64,000 nt of DNA. Source: Gelidibacter mesophilus DSM 14095. GTDB taxonomy: Bacteria > Bacteroidota > Bacteroidia > Flavobacteriales > Flavobacteriaceae. The DNA lies in NCBI RefSeq assembly GCF_000423005.1, contig NZ_AUHD01000006.1:186001-250000 (forward strand), given 5' to 3'. The stretch's first letter is position 1; the number at the start of each line of letters is the position of its first letter. Below are positions 62,934 to 64,000 of this stretch, in pieces. Below the pieces are notes generated by a model. It saw only the letters and a program-made list of their open reading frames with translations. It was not told the origin of the DNA and made no database searches. Position numbers and translations under genes: made by a program.

Positions 62934-63857
62934 TTATCGTCTTTGGTAAGTAATAAATGAGAATGGATACTTATGATTCGCGTCCGTTTGGTGAAGTTTG
63001 TTCTCCGTTTCTTTCCATTCTGTAGAATCAATCTTTGGAAAATAGGTATCGGCATCAAACCGTTCATGAACTCTTGTCAATTCTATTTTATCAGCGTAAG
63101 GCATCGCTTCTTTGTAGATTTCGCCTCCACCTACAATAAATGGTTGTGTGTCATTTTTTGCGGCATCCAGAGCATCTTCAATATTGTGGACTACAATGAC
63201 ACCGTTGGGAACTGAATAATCATGTTGACGAGTGATTATAATGTGTGTTCTGTTTGGAAGAGGTTTCGTAAAACTTTCAAAAGTTTTTCTGCCCATGATA
63301 ATGCAATGGTCCAAGGTTAAACTTTTAAAACGTTTGAGATCATCACTCAAATGCCACACTAACTTATTGTCTTTGCCAATGGCGTCATTTTCTCCAGCCG
63401 CAGCAATTAGAGTTAGATTTTTATGAACTTTCGTTTTTTTTTCAGGTGCTAGGGTAGTTTGAGCTGGAATTATAGCAGTTTCAATAGGATGGGTTTTTTC
63501 AAGGTCTGTCTGAAGTTCTGCAATACGCTTTTTTTGTTTGGCTACCAATTTGTTCAGTTGGGCCTCTTCCCAGGATTTACCCATAAATTTATGGGTAACA
63601 AAAACGTTAAAAAGATGGAAAATAAAAAGAAATAACCATGCTAAAATAGCAAATACAAACCAATCCAGTCCCCAAATCTTAGTGTGTTCACCTACACCAA
63701 GAACCGTGTTTAAAACAATTAAAAAAATGGCGCCTATTAAAAAAATCACAAAATGATAATATAGGCGTTTTTTCTGCTTGATTCTCTTTTGTGAATTCTC
63801 AATGAGCTCCAATTGCTCTCTGTCAATTTTGTCGACCGGTTTCTTTTTTCCGAACAT
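62934..63857 (-). CDS. folA: Two-TM domain fused to dihydrofolate reductase
   Basis: 307 residues from ATG 63857 (MFGKKKPVDKIDREQLEL). Residues about 25-110 form a 2TM-type domain: KRLYYHFVIFLIGAIFLIVLNTVL, then WGLDWFVFAILAWLFLFIFHLFNVF, a short KFMGKSWEEAQLNKLVAKQKKRI helix, and a linker. Residues about 143-307 are DHFR: LTLIAAAGENDAIGKDNKLVWHLSDDLKRFK, IIMGRKTFESF, FIVGGGEIYKEAMP, and SFITYQRR. The enzyme is therefore tethered to the membrane. TAACTTTA (63882-63875, minus) is a possible -7 element. Confidence 0.9.
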   Translation of the reverse strand: MFGKKKPVDKIDREQLELIENSQKRIKQKKRLYYHFVIFLIGAIFLIVLNTVLGVGEHTKIWGLDWFVFAILAWLFLFIFHLFNVFVTHKFMGKSWEEAQLNKLVAKQKKRIAELQTDLEKTHPIETAIIPAQTTLAPEKKTKVHKNLTLIAAAGENDAIGKDNKLVWHLSDDLKRFKSLTLDHCIIMGRKTFESFTKPLPNRTHIIITRQHDYSVPNGVIVVHNIEDALDAAKNDTQPFIVGGGEIYKEAMPYADKIELTRVHERFDADTYFPKIDSTEWKETENKLHQTDANHKYPFSFITYQRR

Positions 63858-63998
63858 GATATTGAAATTTTGTGTAAAGTTAGTTTTTTTTGATGAAATC
63901 GTTGGCGGAAACATCTGATCTTTGAAATAAGTCATTTGCGAAAACGTTTTAGACGTAAAGGCATTGATAATCAGTAAGGAAGAAAGGATTAAAACTTG
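63858..63998 (-). other. Open upstream frame with signal-peptide-like stretch
   Basis: The DHFR frame stays open beyond its ATG to the window edge. It reads VLILSSLLIINAFTSKTFSQ, like a signal peptide, then a Ser/Thr/Asn-rich stretch. It may be the start of another product, a longer form, or chance. The window ends before this can be decided. Confidence 0.35.
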
Positions 63999-64000
63999 CC

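Overview
The window is a gene-dense, low-GC stretch of a chromosome from the phylum Bacteroidota, most likely family Flavobacteriaceae. Four things point there: a ~287-residue primary sigma factor; promoters of the form TTG-N19..21-TAnnTTTG with no Shine-Dalgarno signal; an outer-membrane PorP/SprF protein and a RemB-like protein typical of gliding, type IX secreting flavobacteria; and gene orders usual in that family (nadK, DUF6089, uppS, bamA, ompH, ompH, murI; and tig, clpP, clpX). I see no insertion sequence, prophage, CRISPR array or rRNA operon. This is core chromosome, not an accessory island.

Layout. 1-2.5 kb: the end of a TonB-type energy transducer, then a RemB-like outer-membrane protein. 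2.6-8.1 kb: a respiratory block (heme O synthase, two subunit III proteins, subunit IV, a SCO-like protein without the copper ligands, a canonical SCO, DUF420, and a small CxxC protein). 8.2-16.2 kb: a MacAB/TolC-like efflux operon (one ATPase, two permeases, two adaptors, one TolC), ending in tsaB. 16.2-18.7 kb: MscS channel, dodecin and a NifU-family Fe-S protein on the minus strand. 19.2-25.4 kb: PorP/SprF protein, VWA lipoprotein, a LytS-type histidine kinase with a LytTR regulator, and gamma carbonic anhydrase. 25.4-33.6 kb: a minus-strand envelope cluster (CBS protein, nadK, DUF6089, uppS, bamA, two ompH, murI). 33.7-39.3 kb: pdxJ, a hydrolase, a holin-like membrane protein, tig, clpP and clpX.

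39.6-46.3 kb: a GH3-family protein, DUF2797, a small membrane protein, rpsU, rpoD and a large AsmA-like protein. 46.7-51.7 kb: a FolK/deoxynucleoside kinase fusion, a SpoU methyltransferase, mutS, and tRNA-Gly and tRNA-Leu. 51.8-57.0 kb: a small lipoprotein, the KDO transferase waaA, a DegT aminotransferase, galE and an amidohydrolase. 57.2-64 kb: a small conserved protein, lspA, fabD, an O-acetyltransferase, a FAD-dependent oxidoreductase, a CLC channel, and DHFR fused to a two-TM domain.

Many genes serve the cell envelope: BamA and its Skp-like chaperones, UppS, MurI, WaaA, LspA, AsmA-like, TolC efflux and PorP. Others serve respiration and its copper/heme assembly, or folate and nucleotide metabolism through two unusual fusions. 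I did not find a convincing novel multi-gene system. The best leads are the two folate-enzyme fusions, the copper-site-less SCO paralogue, the TonB-like domain on the RemB-like protein, a long charged extension on one OmpH, a hairpin at the very 5' end of the tig mRNA, and small repeats scattered in intergenic spaces. All calls come from reading the sequence; no database search was run.
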